From Amyelois transitella (Eukaryota > Arthropoda > Insecta > Lepidoptera > Pyralidae), in NCBI RefSeq assembly GCF_032362555.1, contig NC_083536.1:9796001-9860000 (forward strand): a stretch of DNA of 64,000 bases. Reading direction: 5' to 3'. The position numbers and the translations under genes were made by a program. The notes below the pieces were generated by a model. That model saw nothing but the letters and a program-made list of their open reading frames with translations. It did no database searches and was not told where the DNA came from. Positions 1 through 10,832 of this stretch are shown in pieces; the stretch's first letter is position 1, and the number at the start of each line of letters is the position of its first letter.

Positions 1-76
1 CCTTCCTTATGTCCTGTTGCGACTCAATACGTCTCCTGACATCCACAAGGATTCGAGCAAAATCTCTCAAATATGG

Positions 77-1768
77 TTATATCTGAGGCACAAAATTTTG
101 CTGCTCCACAATGGTTCTGAAATCTGTATGGACTGCAAGAGGCATACGCAACTCACGTGCGAAAGTTATAAATGCGGCCGTATGGCCGGTTCCTTCGTTA
201 TAGGAACTATTTAAAGAGAAACGTAGCGCTGGCAACATCTGTGGCCAGGAACGATGCTCGGTACCCACGAGGATGGCGAGATGTTTCTTTAACTCACGGT
301 TCTTCCGCTCAGCGGGGTTGGCCTCTGGATGGTACACCGGTATCAAAGCCTGGTGAACGCCGAAAACAAACATCGCCTTTTGCATTACAGCCGAAACAAA
401 TTGAGTACCGTTATCGGAGATTAGCCGCCTGGGCAACCCATAACGTAGAAAAACTTCTTCATTAAGCACCTTAGCGCAGGTTTCTGCAGTTGTATCACGC
501 AGTGCAAACGGCTCCACCCAACGACTAGCAGTATTCTCTACTAAAAGGATCCATTTCTCCCCTTTTTCTCCTTCGGGAAGAGGGCCAAACAAGTCCATCG
601 CCAGTACCTCGAAACGCTGCTGGGGCACTGGGATTTGCAGCAGACCTGCTGGCTTTAAATTGGTGGGTTTATACTTTTGACAAAGGTCACAGGATTTAAG
701 ATATTGAGCCACATACGTTTTCATATTATTAAAGTAATAACGCTCCTTAATCTTCCGCAAGGTCCGCTCCAAACCCAAGTGTCCAGCAGTAGGCGTATCG
801 TGAAATTCCTTCAGAACTTCCGCCCTCAACGACTCTGGAATAACTAACTGGGGCTCGTCGGACTCAGCATCCGGGTCACATCTAAAGAGCACTCCTTGAG
901 AAAGATAATAACCTCGATCTGACCATCGAGTAATATCAGCATTTTCGGTATCTTCAAAATTATTTATTATTCGAGCATCTTCGATGATGTCATCTTCTAA
1001 CATCTTCTCTAATTCCGCTCTGATCACTTCTTTTTTCGCTGGAGATACGCGATAAGGAGGACTCGCAATAGGCCTGGCGGCTCCGGTATCAATGTGGTGA
1101 ACAGCAAACTGAGTGGGTCCTCCCCCTGGAGTGAAAATGTCCTCGTTGACATTCAGAAGGTTGGACAGCTGCTGTCGCTCGTCCTTGCCTAAGTGGAACC
1201 CTTCATCCTCGCCAAGACCCACAGACGAGCAATGCAAAGGTTCGTATGACCTACCACCATTAGGTTCAAAGACGATGGCCTGAGGGACCCTATCGTGGCT
1301 CATGAACCATATACCGCGAGAAAAATCTAATACCATGCCAGCATCCTGAATAAAATTCATTCCCAACAAACTTTCAGTAGCATTGGGCAACATTACAAAC
1401 TTAACATCTAAAGAGACATCGCGCACCCTAACCCTAACTTGCGTACGTTCAACAATTTGCGCAACTGCCCGCCCATCCGTGTATTTAAGCTCAATAAATA
1501 CATTTTCAAACTTATGGCCATACTTAACTAAATGAGCTCTAAGACTAACACTGCCTATACAATGTTTGGCACCTGTGTCTATAAGCACTTTACCACGTTC
1601 ACCATAAATTTCTATTTCTAACAAAGGTCGCACTCGCGAATCTATATTTACACTATTTGCAGAAACAGATTGAAACGAAGTCGATACGGACGGAACAGGT
1701 TCTGTCTTTTTACAAGTCGAGCAGTTGGATCGGATCACGCCAGGCGCGTGGTTCTCCATCAGTGCCAA
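77..1768 (-). pseudogene. gypsy pol: protease and integrase with the RT/RNase H core deleted in frame
   Basis: The 563-codon open frame starts (minus strand) in a frame that overlaps the end of gag by about 58 nt, as expected for a gag-pol frameshift. An aspartic protease is seen near residue 60 (LLEIEIYGERGKVLIDTGAK, with the DTGA core). The reverse transcriptase begins with the usual proline-rich entry (ASPPYRVSPAKKEVIRAELE, around residue 240). After EDDIIEDA, near residue 264, the frame passes directly to an integrase leader, so the palm with its YxDD motif and the RNase H are absent. The integrase is recognisable: an HHCC zinc region (TAGHLGLERT through CDLCQKYK), catalytic-type acids in MDLFGPLP and SDNGTQFVS, and the Glu in NPAERKNRELKK. 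The deletion keeps the frame open, which is unusual for a decayed copy. It cannot work as an autonomous pol. The assignment to gypsy is firm; the subfamily is not determined. Confidence 0.85.
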
Positions 1769-2665
1769 GTTTCTGTTTGGCTAACTTTTGACAGGCATCT
1801 TTCACATGACCATACTTTTTACAGTAATTATAGTGTGGCCGAGCTTTATTCTTATAAGATACTGTCGACTGCGAAGCCGTCGGAGAAATAGGTACAGTAG
1901 TAGGCTTTGCGGTCGAAGATAACGGTTTAACATCACTGGTCGATGGTCGGCTTTCATCCAAATATCTTCGACACGACGGGCCATAGTAATAAGCTCAACG
2001 AAGGTAGAAAATTCCAAACGCGAAATCTTTTCACGAATACGTCAATGTAGCAAACCGTACGTCATATCTAATTGCACGGTCATCGACAGGGAATGAAGGG
2101 GTAACAGTGACATTATTGCCCTGATGTGACATATAAAAAGGTCTGTAGCTTCGTTACTACGCTGTTCCCTTTCAAATATTTTTCTATAAATTTTGTGTGG
2201 GGGCAACCTTGGTCCAAACGGTTGTTTGAGTGCTTCGATGGCGGCAGACCAGGTTGGGGTATGATCCTTCACACCCTGCCACCATGTCGCAGCCAAGCCG
2301 GTGAGTAACATAGGCAAGCCACGCAAGGCGTTTTCGTCGCTTACTCCAACACAATCTTTATAGACCTCTATAGCGTCTACAAAAGATTCCACGTTGCTAG
2401 ACTTCTCGCCGTCGAATCGTGCTGTGCATTCTGCGAAATTACCATGTAAGGAACTACTTACAGTTGGTGGGCCATTAACCCTTTCCATTAAAAATCTCAG
2501 CTGCTCGGTTGTTATCATAATTGGAGCAAGCGGAGGCAATGGAACAGCCTCCGGCGCAGGTGCAGGTGGTCGTACAGCTTCCGGAGTGGGCGGCGGCGAC
2601 GCCACCACATTAGCTTGGGCAGCGTCCGCCGACGAACTCCCTGCGCGAGATCTCGTAAGCACCAT
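1710..2665 (-). pseudogene. gypsy gag with zinc knuckle, broken
   Basis: Gag-type structural protein. The start chosen is the ATG at 2663-2665 (MVLTRSRAGSSSADAAQ); upstream codons are open but start with non-ATG codons only. A Pro/Ala-rich N-terminal segment is followed by a capsid-like stretch (CTARFDGEKSSNVESFVDAI and ATWWQGVKDHTPTW) typical of gypsy gag. A TGA at 2042-2044 interrupts the frame, which then continues (ISRLEFSTFVELITMARRVE). A one-base shift near 1955 moves it to the frame that carries the knuckle YCKKYGHVKDAC. That knuckle lacks its first cysteine (a tyrosine stands at the C-x2-C position). It ends overlapping pol. Confidence 0.75.
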
Positions 2666-3047
2666 GGTAACACGATGAAGCAATACGTGTATTAGAAATA
2701 AGAGTTCACGAAAGTCCAGACGCACTATCACAACGTTCACCAAAGTCTTTATAAATAATGTCCAACACACACAATAGTTGTATAAAAAGTTTTAAACTAC
2801 TTTAACTATTGTAGTACCTACACATGTATCGCGAAACAAAACAGTAACACTGTCGCGATAGGTTCCCAAACGGTTTTTGTTTTTTGGGTACACTAAAACT
2901 TTTTGGTAAGTTTTTGTTTACTGCAGGTAGGTAAAGTCTCAACACAAAAGAGTATTTAGGTACGTTAACTGTTCACGTACCCAAACAACGGTTCCTTTTT
3001 TTTATGGTACACGAAACTATTTTTGGTAAGTAAGTTTTTGTATTATG
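2666..3047. repeat. gypsy leader/LTR-side region with internal direct repeat
   Basis: No coding sequence. Two imperfect direct repeats are visible, about 2885-2930 and 2985-3040, each with a gtacac..aaactnttttggtaag..gtttttgt core preceded by a ccaaac run. This may be the 5' LTR and leader of the gypsy element, cut by or abutting the BEL LTR at 3048. LTR boundaries are not resolved. Confidence 0.4.
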
Positions 3048-3212
3048 TGTTCGGGAAAGAACATAAAAACGTTTGAAATCTTTAAAATGTTTTATTTATT
3101 AATTTAACAAGATAAATCGACGCACACCAAAGCGGAATAGAAACGGAAAAAGAAGCAGCAAAATAAAAATGTTGCCATCAACAAATATTATGTTTTTTTT
3201 TTTAATTGAACA
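3048..3212 (-). repeat. BEL/Pao 3' LTR
   Basis: About 165 bp bounded on the plus strand by TGTTCGGG (3048) and TTGAACA (ending 3212), that is TGTTC...GAACA inverted termini. The left 90 bp match the copy at 15102-15192 almost base for base (one A of a run differs). It lies about 100 bp beyond the pol stop at 3313-3315, where a 3' LTR should be. Confidence 0.65.
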
Positions 3213-3312
3213 TAAATTGGCGAGGAGCCTTGCAAAAAAATAAAACTAATCGCTCCTGAATTATAAACTAATAAACTTAGCGTTCACATATATATTCTTA
3301 ATATTAAACTTA

Positions 3313-6000
3313 TTAATCATCATAAATTGGCAATACAGCTACCTTGTTTATGGCTCGTTTGTGAACACTCTGACCATACTTGACCTCCACTACTCTTACT
3401 TTACCGTCTGAGCCTGGATACAAATTTATGACTCTAGCAACAGGCCATTTAAGTGGAGAGCAGTTATCTCCAATTAATTAAACCAAATCCCCCATTCTAA
3501 TATTCTGCTTGGCCTTATGCCATTTGGGCCGTGATATTAGCTGAGACAAATAATTTTTATGCCACACCTTCCAAAAATCCTGTTGGATCTTTGTACATTT
3601 TCTCCAGAACTTCAAAATATTTGTGTTACTGTTAGAGGTCAAATCTGGTTCAGGAATACTATTTATTGGGGCTCCACACAAAAAATGAGCCGGAGTCAAA
3701 AAGAAAAATCATTAACATCTTGTGATAATGATGTCAAAAGTCTTGAGTTCAACATTCCCTCAATTTGAACCATTAATGTGTAGAACTGTTCATATGTGAA
3801 GCAAATTTCTCCAATGACGCGCTTAAAATGGTATTTAAAAAGTTTAACAGAAGCTTCAAAAAGTCCTCCAAAAGTAGGGCTATAAGATGGAATGAATTTG
3901 AACTCAATTCCCCTTGTTGTACAAAAATCTGAAACATTGTCCTTGTGGACTTGAGAATTATTCAAAAGATATAATTGCCTTAACTTATTATTAGCACCTT
4001 TAAAAGTTGATGCATTATCACAGAAAACGGTAGCTGGGATTCCTCGCCTGGAGCAAAATTTTTTAAAAGCTGCCAAAAAAAATTCAGTAGTGAGATCAGA
4101 TACTAACTCTAAATGAATGCATTTAGTTACAAAGCAAACTATTACTAGCACATAGCCTTTACTAATAATGGATCTGCGAAGAGTTGACTGTTTAATTTGA
4201 AATGGCCCACAATAATCCATTCCAATCTGATTGAATACCCTATCCTGAGTAATTCGAGCGCCAGGTAGTGATCCCATTAATTGGCTAGCCCGTTCTGCTC
4301 TAAATTTGAAACATATGGTACATCTATGAACTACCTTTTTTATTTCTCTTACTGCACTTACAATATAATACCTTTGCACTAAACTAGACAAAGTTAATTT
4401 TAATCCTGAATGCAATAGTGACAAGTGCTCATTGCGTATGATAAGTGTTGTAAAATGACATTTATTTGGTAAAATTATTGGATACTTTTGATTATAAGGC
4501 ACATTGGCATTTTCCAACCTTCCCGCAACGCGCATTATCCCTAATTTGTCTAAGAAAGGATTAAGAGATTTAACATTTGTTTTTATAGGTATGTTTTTTG
4601 CCATACATTTAAGTTCTTGATTAAAGTGTAAAGATTGAATGTACACAATCAAGCGTGACATTGAGTATCTAATTTCAGAAGCAGTGAGATTTCTTAAATT
4701 CCTATCATCTTTGGCAAGTTTACAGTTATTTATAAATCTAAGAACATAAGCATATATACGTTGCAACCTAGTTAACGTTGATACATTTGAAATAGGAAAC
4801 ATTTCTTGTTGTATGCTACAATTAACAACATTGAGATCGTCAATATCGTCTGATATAACCTTATTTAAACTAATTTCTTTGGGAATGAAATTTACATCAT
4901 AAAGTTCTTGTGGCCCTTGCCACCAAATTTGGCAAGAAGCCAATTGAGTGGGATTTAAACCCCTAGACAAGCAATCGACCGGATTGTTTGACCCATTAAC
5001 ATGAAACCAATTACATTCTTTCGTTAATTCATTGATAGTACGTACTCTATTTTGAATATATTGTGGCTTATTATCAGATTTCAACCACCAAAGTACTATC
5101 TGAGAATCAGTAAACAAATACTTATATCTAAAATTAACATTAAGAAATAATGATAATATTTTCTTAAACAATTTGGCCAGCAATACTGCACCATTTAACT
5201 CTAGTTTCGGTATGGATATTTTTGCATTAACAGGGGCAATTCTTGATTTACTACAAACTAATGATACATGCACCATTTTTCCATGTATAGCTCTTATATA
5301 AACACAACTGCCAAATGCAATATTTGATGCGTCACAATAGCCAATTAGATCTACATGGTCAGCGTTACATATTTTAAGATTTCGGTCTATTATAAGGGGA
5401 TCCATATTCATTAACTCACAAAAAAAATTATTCCTAATTATTATTAAGATAATAACAATTTATCAGGTAGTGGATCATCCCAAGACAGTTTTTCAATCCA
5501 TAGCTTTTGTATAAATTCTTTTGCCTTTGTGACAATAGGGCCAGCAAGGCCTAAAGGGTCAAAAAATGTCGCAATACAACTTAAGACAGTTCGTTTCGTC
5601 CACTCTTTAGGGAGTTTACCTTCTGGCTTGCATATTCTAAATTGATCATTTTTCATATCTAAAGATAATCCTAAAGCCTTTAACACAGCTTCATTGTTAT
5701 CAAATTGATGATGTTCAGAAAATACTTGCTTATCCTTTGAAATATCAGACAATACCTTATTGCTGCTTGAGCTCCATTTATGTAGCTCAAAGCTTCCAAG
5801 CCTTAATAAAGTAATTAATTCATTACATACCTGCTTTAATTGCTCAATACTGTAAGACCCAAAAAGACAATCATCGACATAGGTATTATTCAACAACACG
5901 CTGGCTGCTAATGGATATTTGTCTCCATACCTTATTGCTAGCTCAACCAGGCATCGCGTGGCGAGAAAACTGGAACTCCTGACACCATATGTTACAGTTT
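3313..6000 (-). pseudogene. BEL/Pao pol, C-terminal part: RT palm, RNase H, integrase, DUF5641
   Basis: The frame enters from the LINE insertion with an RT palm piece containing the catalytic motif NTYVDDCLFG near 5890. It continues to a break at about 5412-5443 (frameshift and stops), then an RNase H-like part (LIGYCDASNIAFGSCVYIR). An H2C2 integrase zinc region follows (HSGLKL...CTICFKF), then the integrase core (GMDYCGPFQ, FCDNASTFKG, FGGLFEASVKLFK). A one-base shift near 3696 leads into the DUF5641-type C-terminus (TPAHFLCGAPI), with an in-frame TAA at 3478-3480. The protein ends KVAVLPIYDD at 3313. The order and motifs are diagnostic of BEL/Pao. At least three disabling changes besides the LINE make this a pseudogene. 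Confidence 0.85.
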
Positions 6001-7695
6001 TATTTTATTTTTTTATTTATTTTATTAGGTTTACCAACATTTGTTTACATTCACACTTAGTTTTAATATTTTACAAAAACCATCTTTCTTAATGTAACAA
6101 ACACTTAGAGGTAAACACGACATGCTTCAAAAATCTTACCAAATTAGCCTAACTTTACACAACTTTAATCTAATTCTTTGCTAAGTGTTGGGAAGCAGCT
6201 TTCCGTACCCTACCCAACGGGTCTGCATTTATATCCATAACAGAGCTCAATTCATTTATTAATCTACTCATTCTGGGTACTGGTGAATTAGCACCAAATT
6301 TAGTTCTGCGAAAACAGGGACTGAGTGGGTCTATACTTTTACGCGGGTATCTGAATGGTACCCGGAATCTAAATTTGCTTAATAATTCAGGGCAGTCTAA
6401 TGAATTATTTAATAATTTCCATGCAAGAGCGAGATCAATTAGACTTCTACGGATCGTAAGAGATTCAACTTTGAAATGTGACATTCGCCTACTATATGAG
6501 GGCAGTGTTTGTTTTGAGATACCACTCGAATGAGCCAAGTGCCACATAAATCTCTTTTGGATCCGTTCTATTCTTAGGGCATGAGTTGAAAAGTGGGGTC
6601 TCCAAACGACGCTTCCGTATTCCAATATACTACGCACCAAGTTATTGTACAAGAGTTTTTTAGTTCTTACATTACGAAAATTTTTTGCGTTACGAATAAC
6701 AAAACCAAGTACCTTCGACGCTCTTTTTATCATACTATCGTAATGCGGAATGAACGTTAATTTTTTATCAAAAATTATACCGAGATCCTTTATTTCCTCC
6801 CGTTCATGAACTTTGTCATAACCAATCATATAAGTAGTTGGCAACAGATTTTTTTTCCGTGAAAATTTTACGTGATAGCATTTAGAAGTATTCAGATTCA
6901 TATTATTCTGATTGCACCAAGATACTAGTTTATTTAGGTCAGCCTGAAGCTTGATAGAATCTTCCACTGTGTCTATAACTCGACAAAACTTCAAATCGTC
7001 TGCGTACATAAATGTGTCTGAAAACTCTAGCAGTTTCGGGATGTTATTTACAAATATTATAAAGAGAATAGGTCCTAAATGTGAACCTTGCGGTACCCCG
7101 GAACTAATTTTATGCAATCCCGACTGATAACCGTTGACCACAACATAAAAGGAACGATTTTGTAAATAGGAACCTATCCAACTGAGCGGTAAGCCTGATA
7201 TGCCGTATTCTAACAAGGTTCTTAAAAGGATATTATGTGGCACACTGTCGAATGCCTTACTGAAGTCAGAGTATATAACGTCGACTTGTTTGTTAGCATC
7301 TACAGCTTCCGATAGAACTTCAAAGAACTCCACCAAATTAGTGACAGTTGATCTATTTTGAGTATACCCATGCTGGCTAGGATTGAGATATTGTTTGAAG
7401 TGGTTAACGATGAGCGGACAAATGAGAGCTTCAAATATTTTTGCAAAGTGTGAAAGCATCGAAATTGGTCTATAATTTTTTATAAAATTTTCACTTTCTG
7501 TTTTGTAAACAGGAACAACTTTGGCTGTTTTCCACTCTGTGGGAAACACTCCAGTACATAGAGATTTGTTATATCCATACATATAATAAAACTGTAACTG
7601 AAATTTGTCTGTACATTGAAGATATTTAAGAAAAAAAAATATAAGGGGTCTTTCTAGGGTCAATAGAAGTCAAAACAATTTTTTTTAGAATTTTT

Positions 7696-7729
<34 letters not shown>

Positions 7730-8384
7730 CTGTCTGTATGTTTGTACGCGCATCACGCAAAATCTACCGAACCGATTTGAACGAAATTCGGCACAGATAT
7801 AGCTATTAACCTGGATTAGAATATAGGCTACTTTTTATCCTGAAATTCTATCCCAAGGGGATGAATTAGGGGGTGCAAGTTTGTATGGAACATCGTCATT
7901 TTTGAATAGATATAAAAAGCTATAAATAATTAATTATCATATTTATAATGATGATTAAAAAAATAGCATTTTATTGATTTAATTCATTATGCTTTGTTTT
8001 TTGATTAAGTTCCCGTGGTTTAGACATTTATTTTTTTCCCCACCCGATACGAGATGGCGCCTCATGAGAATTTAAGAAATAACACGATCGTAGCCGTTGG
8101 CAAAATTTTCAATTTATTAGAAATTCTTTTTTTCATTGATTTAGTTTCGCCAGTACTTACCGTTTCACCACATCTTTGAGAAGATTTTTTTTTATGTAGG
8201 TAGTTTGACGCGCCCCGCATCGGCGACAATGCATCGCTCAAGATTAATAACACACAATGTAGTAACGCCAATACTTACCGTTTCACCATTGATTTAGTTC
8301 CCGTGGTTTAGATATTTATTTTTTGACTACCCGATACGAGATGGCGCCACATGAGAATTAAAAGTATTATTATAGTTTACAAAA

Positions 8385-8491
8385 AAAAGGGCAATTCGAG
8401 CTATCTACGGCTTAAAACAAATAGATTCACTTAGAGATTTTTTCAAAACCCTTAATATTTTAACATTGCCCTCACAATACATTTTCGCTTC
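8385..8491 (+). pseudogene. captured LINE reverse-transcriptase C-terminal fragment inside Helitron
   Basis: It translates to KRAIRAIYGLKQIDSLRDFF followed by KTLNILTLPSQYIF, a pattern typical of the region after the palm in CR1/Jockey-type LINE proteins. It ends at a TAA. The homologous region of an independent LINE fragment is found at 18450-18560 in this window. It is present in every Helitron body in the window. Confidence 0.7.
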
Positions 8492-8508
8492 ATAACAATA
8501 TTATAGAA

Positions 8509-8838
8509 GCTAAAATTCTTACTGGTTGTGCAGCTGGTGAAATTGTTTTTATACCACGCATTCCCCTCATTCCCAACAACTTTCCATTTCAATTTAAGCG
8601 TGTTCAGCTTACAGTGGCTATATGTTTCGCGATGACAATTAACAAATTGCAAGGTCAAACGCTTGGAGCAGCCGGAGTCGACCTCAGGACGAATTGCTTC
8701 TCACACGGACAGCTCTACGTCGCTTTCCGCGGGTCACCAGCTGTGACAGGGCAAATAGCAAATGGGCAAGATAGCAAATGTTGTATACAAAGAGATACTT
8801 TAACTTTCCATTATTATAATTTCTTTTTTTGTCTTTAG
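8509..8838 (+). pseudogene. Helitron Rep-helicase C-terminal fragment (Pif1-like)
   Basis: The 109-codon open remnant begins AKILTGCAAGEIVFIPRIPL and runs through FAMTINKLQGQTLGAAGVDL and HGQLYVAFRGSP. These are the last helicase motifs (V/VI) of Pif1-type Helitron helicases: the INKSQGQT-like and LYVA(F/L)SR-like motifs. Everything upstream (Rep nuclease, Walker A) is absent, so the Helitron is non-autonomous. A Gly replaces the usual Ser in the final FRGSP. Equivalent copies lie at 40115-40444, 41576-41905 and, inverted, 58230-58616. Confidence 0.85.
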
Positions 8839-10832
8839 AATTTATTTGTTTTTTAACAGCTGCGCCCCCGGCAAAGTCCCGGGGACTTTTGTAAGAAAAA
8901 TAAACTATGTTCTATTCCAGGCATTATTCTTCCCGTGTACGTAAGTTTCATCAAAATCCATCCAGTAGAATTTTCGTGATTGAATAGCATCCTCAAACAC
9001 GCACTCACGTAGGTACATCAATTTTTTTGCATAATCTATACTAATATTATAAAGCTGAAGAATTTGTTTGTTTGTTTGAACGCGCTAATCTCAGGAATTA
9101 CTGGTTCGAATTAAAAAATTCTTTTTGTGTCTAATAGAGCATTTATCGAGGAAGACTTTAGGCTATATATTATCACGCTGCAACTATTAGGAGCGAAGAA
9201 ATAATGAAAAATGTGAAAAAAACGGGAAAAATTATTCCTCCTTCAGGGCTTCAATGATGCACAAAATAACTATTTCACGCGGACGAAGTCGCGGGCACAG
9301 CTAGTATCAACATAAGAGGCACCGCCAAAGATTTTGCGCATGAAACAATAAAGATAGGGGGGATGTTATCTGGACCCGCTCCTTTACTGCAGTTTAAACT
9401 CTGCATTTTCTTCAAGACTGTATCAAGATTTTGTTGAATAGGGTGCAAACTTTGGTTGACATTTGTAATTGGCGATACACTATCAGATGGCATGTTTTGA
9501 GTCGATTCAGTGTTTTGATCATATACAGACTCGAAAAAGGAAGCGAACAATTCACAAATATGCACACCATCAGAAGTCGATTCTGACCCGTCCGTCATTG
9601 TTAAGGGATAGGAGCTAGATCCTTTACGTTTACTTTTTAGATAAGACCAGAACAATTTGGGATTTTTACTAATTTGGTCTTCCAAATTTTTCATGTACGT
9701 GTTGTAGCAATTTTTTGCCATATTCTTACACCGTGCAGTTACTAAATCTAGTTCTATCCTATCCCTCGGATTATTGTACTTTTTTACGCGCTGTCTTAAA
9801 TTATTTTTTTCGTTTAAGATTCTGATTAATTTACGATCAAACCATACTGGATATTTGTTATTTTTTGCTCTTTTGAAAGGTACACACTCGTTGATTGCAG
9901 AGCGAATCTTTTCATAAAATATTGCGACCATGTCATTAACATTACTTACATTGCTAAACATTTCATTCCAGTTATAACTTGATAATATTTCATTAATTTT
10001 CTCATAATCTGCCTTGTAAAAATTTCTTTGCCGATTTCCTACGTTGTACATTAACTTTTTTTCATTAACAATGTCTAGAGTTACTTCAATAGGAGGATGG
10101 ACTTTGATGACGTTACTCAGTGAGCTATCAGGCTGCCTGACTTTACAAGACCGCATAGTAGTTAGCACTAAATCTAGAATTCTATTAGAATTATTCAAGA
10201 TATGGTTGTATTGATTGAGATTGTTCAATTGTAGAAATTCCAGAAGGATTTTATTTTTGCCAGAGTTAGCTGATTCGCTTGGAGAGTTCCAATCCAAAGT
10301 ACTTAAGTTAAAGTCTCCCATAATACATATTTCACTATCGGCACACTTATCTAATATTTCATTACAGTTATCTAGAAACTGTTTTACTAACTGATATGAG
10401 GAAGGGGATGGAAGATAAACTGCACAAAAAGCTATTTGTTGTGCACCTTGAGAAACCGGTGTTTCTAGAGCAACCCAAAGATCCTCACACTTACTCTCCC
10501 AATCAAATAGACGTCTAGATTTAAATTTACGATTTATAGCAATTATTACTCCTCCGCCATCCTGTTTTTCACCAAGTACCCTGTCCCTTCTATACACAAC
10601 ATATCTCGCGTCGAATAATTCCCTGCTATAAATTGATTCGTTTAACCATGTTTCGGTCAGTATTATTACATCGTAATTGCTGCAACACACATTACGATAG
10701 AAGTTGACAACCTTTGTTTTTAGACCTTGAGTGTTTTGATAATACACTTTTAAATGACAGAATTTTATAACTAAATAGATTGCACACATTAACAAAAAAT
10801 CTTAAAAAAAAGAGAAATCTAGATATCTTATC

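Larger units (their letters stand above)
1..3047 (-). mobile_element. Ty3/gypsy LTR retrotransposon, degenerate, left end outside window
   Basis: A minus-strand retrotransposon with gag (upper coordinates), zinc knuckle, protease and integrase in the Ty3/gypsy order. The integrase frame continues past the window edge after one stop at 77-79, so the 3' part is missing. The right side stops where the BEL/Pao LTR begins at 3048. No clean LTR ends or target duplication could be identified. It is non-functional: there are stops and frameshifts in gag, and the reverse transcriptase plus RNase H block is gone. Confidence 0.8.
7574..9304 (+). mobile_element. non-autonomous Helitron, full composite copy (1731 bp)
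   Basis: It starts TCCATACATATAATAAAAC at 7574 after an A (7573). It ends with a GC hairpin (CGCGGACGAAGTCGCG) and CTAG at 9304 before a T. That is the Helitron signature: 5' TC, 3' CTRR, insertion between A and T, no target duplication. The host LINE frame closes exactly across the junction. Contents in order: a GTCT microsatellite near 7697-7735, a stretch with two copies of an ACTTACCGTTTCACCA-like motif, a fragment of LINE reverse transcriptase (about 8385-8491), a Helitron helicase C-terminal fragment (8509-8838), and an embedded complete 270-bp Helitron (9035-9304, starting TCTATACTAATATT). Confidence 0.85.
6170..10789 (-). pseudogene. CR1-type LINE ORF2: AP endonuclease plus reverse transcriptase, interrupted by Helitron
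   Basis: The start chosen is the ATG at 10787-10789; an upstream TTG is also open. Coding parts are 9305-10789 and 6170-7573, together 963 codons including the stop. The total divides by three and the frame is unbroken across the Helitron footprint. The endonuclease shows VYYQNTQGLKTK at the N-terminus, the acid in TETWLNES, and CIMGDFNLSTLDW. The reverse transcriptase shows KGAGPDNIPP before the insertion, then TEWKTAKVVPVYK, FSKAFDSVPHN, SSGVPQGSHLGP and the catalytic FMYADDLK. It ends with the usual LINE C-terminal region (RIERIQKRFMWHLA). The product would nick target DNA and copy its own RNA into it. It is dead only because of the 1.73-kb Helitron. Confidence 0.9.

Noticed and set aside
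8062-8271. 69-codon minus-strand frame in each Helitron body
   Set aside because: Low-complexity, no homology pattern, conserved only because the Helitron copies are nearly identical.
8452-8658. Short minus-strand frame (and equivalents at 40058, 41519 and 58467) in every Helitron
   Set aside because: Antisense to the helicase fragment; repeats with the Helitron and has no domain of its own.
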